From: Pseudomonadota bacterium
Lineage (GTDB): Bacteria; Pseudomonadota; Alphaproteobacteria; Sphingomonadales; Sphingomonadaceae
Length of the DNA: 24,580 nucleotides
Direction of reading: 5' to 3'
Assembly: GCA_023445495.1 (NCBI GenBank)
Contig: JAEXLC010000088.1
Coordinates: forward strand, 1 to 24,580
The notes under the pieces were generated by a model, which had not been told where the DNA came from, searched no databases, and was given only the letters and a program-made list of their open reading frames with translations. Position numbers and translations under genes: made by a program. Positions 22,766 to 24,580 of the stretch are shown one piece after another (position 1 is the first letter of the stretch; the number at the start of each line of letters is the position of its first letter).

Positions 22766-24459
22766 GCCGCCTCCCCCGCCAGCGGGCGGACCTGGACGGT
22801 CTGCATCATCCCGGCGTGCATGTGGTAGAGCAGATGGCAGTGGAACGCCCAGTCGCCCGGCTCGGCGGTGACGTCCCAGCTCACCTTGCCCCCCGGCGCG
22901 ACATTGACCGTGTGCTTGCGCGGCGCATGGTCGCCATGCCCGGTCACCAGCTCGAAGAAATGGCCGTGCAGGTGGATCGGATGCGCCATCATCGTGTCGT
23001 TGATCAGCGTCACCCGCACCCGCTCGCCGGTCTCGAACGCCAGCGGCACCTTGGCGTCGGAGAATTTCACCCCGTCGAACGCCCACATGAAGCGCTCCAT
23101 GTTGCCGGTCAGGTGCACCTCCATCTCGCGCCCCGGCGCCCGTACATCGGGATTGCGCTCGAGCGAAACGAGATCGCGATAGGTCAGCACCCGGTGCCCG
23201 ACATCGCCCAGCCCCTGCCCCGGCTCGCCGGTGCGGTCGACCGGCATCGGCGCGATCGTCTGCACCCCCGGCCCCATCTTCACCTGAGGCGCATTGGCCG
23301 GATCGCGCATCTTCATGCTCATGGTGCCGTGGTCCATGCCCGGCATGTCGGCCATGCCGCCCATCGCGCCATGATCCATCCCGGACATGTCCATCCCCAT
23401 GTCCTTCATCGTCGCGATCGGCCGCGCTCGCAGCGCCGGCACCTCGGCGACCATCCCCGCGCGCGGCGCCAGCGTCGCCCGGCCCATGCCCGATCGATCG
23501 ACCGCCTCGGAGACCAGCGTATACGCTTGGTCCTCCGGCTCGACGATCACGTCATAGGTCTCGGCCACGGTGATCTGGAACTCGTCGACCACCACCGGCC
23601 GCACGTTCATCCCATCCGCCGCCACGATCGTCAGCTTCAGCCCCGGGATCCGCACGTTGAAGATCGTCATCGCCGAGGCGTTGATGATCCGCAGCCGCAC
23701 CCGCTCGCCCGGCCGGAACAAGGCCGTCCAATTGTCCTTCGGCCCATGCCCGTTGACCAGATAGGTGTAGGTCGATCCGGTCACGTCGGAGATGTCGGTC
23801 GGGTCCATCCGCATCCCGCCCCAGTCGAAGCGATCCTTCGCCGTCTGCCCCCCGGCACCGGTGAGCGTCTGCTTCTGCCGGTTGAAATAGCCCGGCTGCT
23901 GCTTGAGCTTGCGGAAGATCGCATGCGGATGCAGCGGGCTATGGTCGGACAGCATCACGACATGCTCGCGATCGAAGCGCACCGGATCGGCATCGCGCGG
24001 CGCGATCACGATCGGCCCGAACAGCCCGACCTGCTCCTGCAGCCCCGAATGGCTGTGATACCAATAGGTCCCCGCCTGCACGATCGGGAACTCGTACATA
24101 AAGCTCGAGCGCGGCCTGATCCCCGGAAAGGAAATCCCCGGCACCCCGTCCATCTGGAACGGCAGCAGCAGCCCGTGCCAATGGATCGAGCTGTCCTCGT
24201 CGAGCGCATTCTCGACATGCACGCGCAGCCTCTGCCCCTCGCGCAGCCGCAGCAACGGACCCGGCACGCTGCCGTTGATCCCGATCGCATGGCTCTCGCG
24301 CCCGTCAACGCTGAGCATCTGGTGGGCGATGCGCAAATGGATGTCCTCGCCCGACACTTCAGGCAGCGCCCCCGGCGTATTGGTCTGCGCCCAGGCCGGG
24401 AACCAGCCCCCCAGCGCCACCCCGCCTCCGGCCATCAACACCTGCCGCCGATCCAACAC
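22762..24459 (-). CDS. copA: Copper resistance multicopper oxidase CopA
   Basis: A 565-residue periplasmic multicopper oxidase that oxidises Cu(I) and binds excess copper. A twin-arginine signal 'LDRRQVLMAGGG' begins the protein. Copper ligands are in place: H93-W-H95, H135-S-H137, H493-P-I-H496-L-H498 and H540-C541-H542 with H546 and M551 for the type 1 site. Residues 351-384 form a Met-rich segment with 12 methionines and two histidines, as in Pseudomonas CopA. The start is the GTG at 24459, with GGGAG 6 nt upstream; TTG at 24456 is possible, and ATG at 24441 would remove the Tat motif. It overlaps copB by ATGA. No copRS-type regulator is in the window. Confidence 0.93.
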   Translation of the reverse strand: MLDRRQVLMAGGGVALGGWFPAWAQTNTPGALPEVSGEDIHLRIAHQMLSVDGRESHAIGINGSVPGPLLRLREGQRLRVHVENALDEDSSIHWHGLLLPFQMDGVPGISFPGIRPRSSFMYEFPIVQAGTYWYHSHSGLQEQVGLFGPIVIAPRDADPVRFDREHVVMLSDHSPLHPHAIFRKLKQQPGYFNRQKQTLTGAGGQTAKDRFDWGGMRMDPTDISDVTGSTYTYLVNGHGPKDNWTALFRPGERVRLRIINASAMTIFNVRIPGLKLTIVAADGMNVRPVVVDEFQITVAETYDVIVEPEDQAYTLVSEAVDRSGMGRATLAPRAGMVAEVPALRARPIATMKDMGMDMSGMDHGAMGGMADMPGMDHGTMSMKMRDPANAPQVKMGPGVQTIAPMPVDRTGEPGQGLGDVGHRVLTYRDLVSLERNPDVRAPGREMEVHLTGNMERFMWAFDGVKFSDAKVPLAFETGERVRVTLINDTMMAHPIHLHGHFFELVTGHGDHAPRKHTVNVAPGGKVSWDVTAEPGDWAFHCHLLYHMHAGMMQTVQVRPLAGEAA

Positions 24460-24465
24460 GCCTGT

Positions 24466-24496
24466 CTCCCATGCGCGAGAACCGCGCTTATGGGAG
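24466..24496 (-). promoter_or_regulatory. Predicted stem-loop covering the copA ribosome binding site
   Basis: On the minus strand CTCCCAT (24496-24490) pairs with ATGGGAG (24472-24466), and inside it GCGCG pairs with CGCGC. This makes 12 paired bases with a 2-nt AA bulge and a 5-nt loop. The GGGAG in the 3' arm is the apparent Shine-Dalgarno of copA, so the stem would block it. It lies 6 nt before the GTG start. The pairing is seen directly; its role is inferred. Confidence 0.5.
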
Positions 24497-24548
24497 TTAC
24501 GCGGGAGAGCGGGATTGCCCTCCTGTGCCAGAGCATTTTCCTTAAATT

Positions 24549-24580
24549 CCCCTCCCTGCAAGGGAGGGGTTAGGGGTGGG
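24549..24580. repeat. GC-rich hairpin repeat of sphingomonad type, cut by window edge
   Basis: CCCCTCCCT and AGGGAGGGG form a perfect 9-bp stem with a 3-nt GCA loop, followed by TTAGGGGTGGG. From memory this motif recurs between genes in sphingomonad genomes. It lies about 90 bp upstream of copA, so the copA promoter should fall between the repeat and the gene; I saw no clear promoter there. Confidence 0.55.

Noticed and set aside
22639..24573. 644-codon open frame on the plus strand
   Set aside because: It is a His/Arg/Pro-rich antisense shadow of copA, with no start signal or domain.

Overview
The window looks like chromosomal DNA from a GC-rich alphaproteobacterium, most likely a sphingomonad (Sphingomonas or a close relative). 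This rests on the dense GC-rich coding, two very large TonB-dependent receptors with '-AHA|Q' signal peptides, Tat-exported enzymes, a CopA/CopB copper pair, and intergenic repeats of the 'GTCATCCCGGCCTTGAGCC' and 'GGGAGGGGTTAGGGG' types. The genus is an inference from gene style, since no rRNA or other marker is present. I found no tRNA, rRNA, CRISPR array, insertion sequence or prophage.

Positions 1-8602 hold an AraC-type regulator (minus strand) and then a small glycan-building locus. It contains a sugar-transferase with a DxD motif, a PglK/MsbA-like ABC flippase, an Stf0-type sulfotransferase on the opposite strand, a family 2 glycosyltransferase, a glycosyltransferase-methyltransferase fusion, and a UDP-glucuronate decarboxylase (UDP-xylose synthase). 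The last three genes overlap by ATGA junctions and form one translationally coupled unit. Together they suggest a lipid-linked oligosaccharide that is flipped across the inner membrane and decorated with xylose, methyl and perhaps sulfate. No initiating phosphoglycosyltransferase, polymerase or ligase is in the window.

Positions 8645-15060 hold a TonB-dependent receptor divergent from a Tat-exported M19 dipeptidase-like protein, followed by a Tat-exported phosphocholine-specific phospholipase C. The M19 protein lacks the usual HxD and Glu metal ligands.

Positions 15061-20454 hold a two-hairpin palindromic repeat (REPIN-like), a POT-family peptide transporter-like protein, a DeoR-type regulator whose 3' end overlaps the transporter's by 43 bp, and a second TonB-dependent receptor with an N-terminal carboxypeptidase-regulatory-like domain. 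Receptor and regulator lie on the same strand, separated by a perfect 11-bp hairpin.

Positions 20695-24580 hold a DJ-1/PfpI-family protein coupled to a secreted cupin, then a convergent copA-copB pair encoding periplasmic multicopper oxidase and outer-membrane copper protein. A strong predicted stem-loop covers the apparent ribosome binding site of copA. A conserved-looking GC-rich repeat closes the window. No gene-free stretch exceeds about 300 bases.
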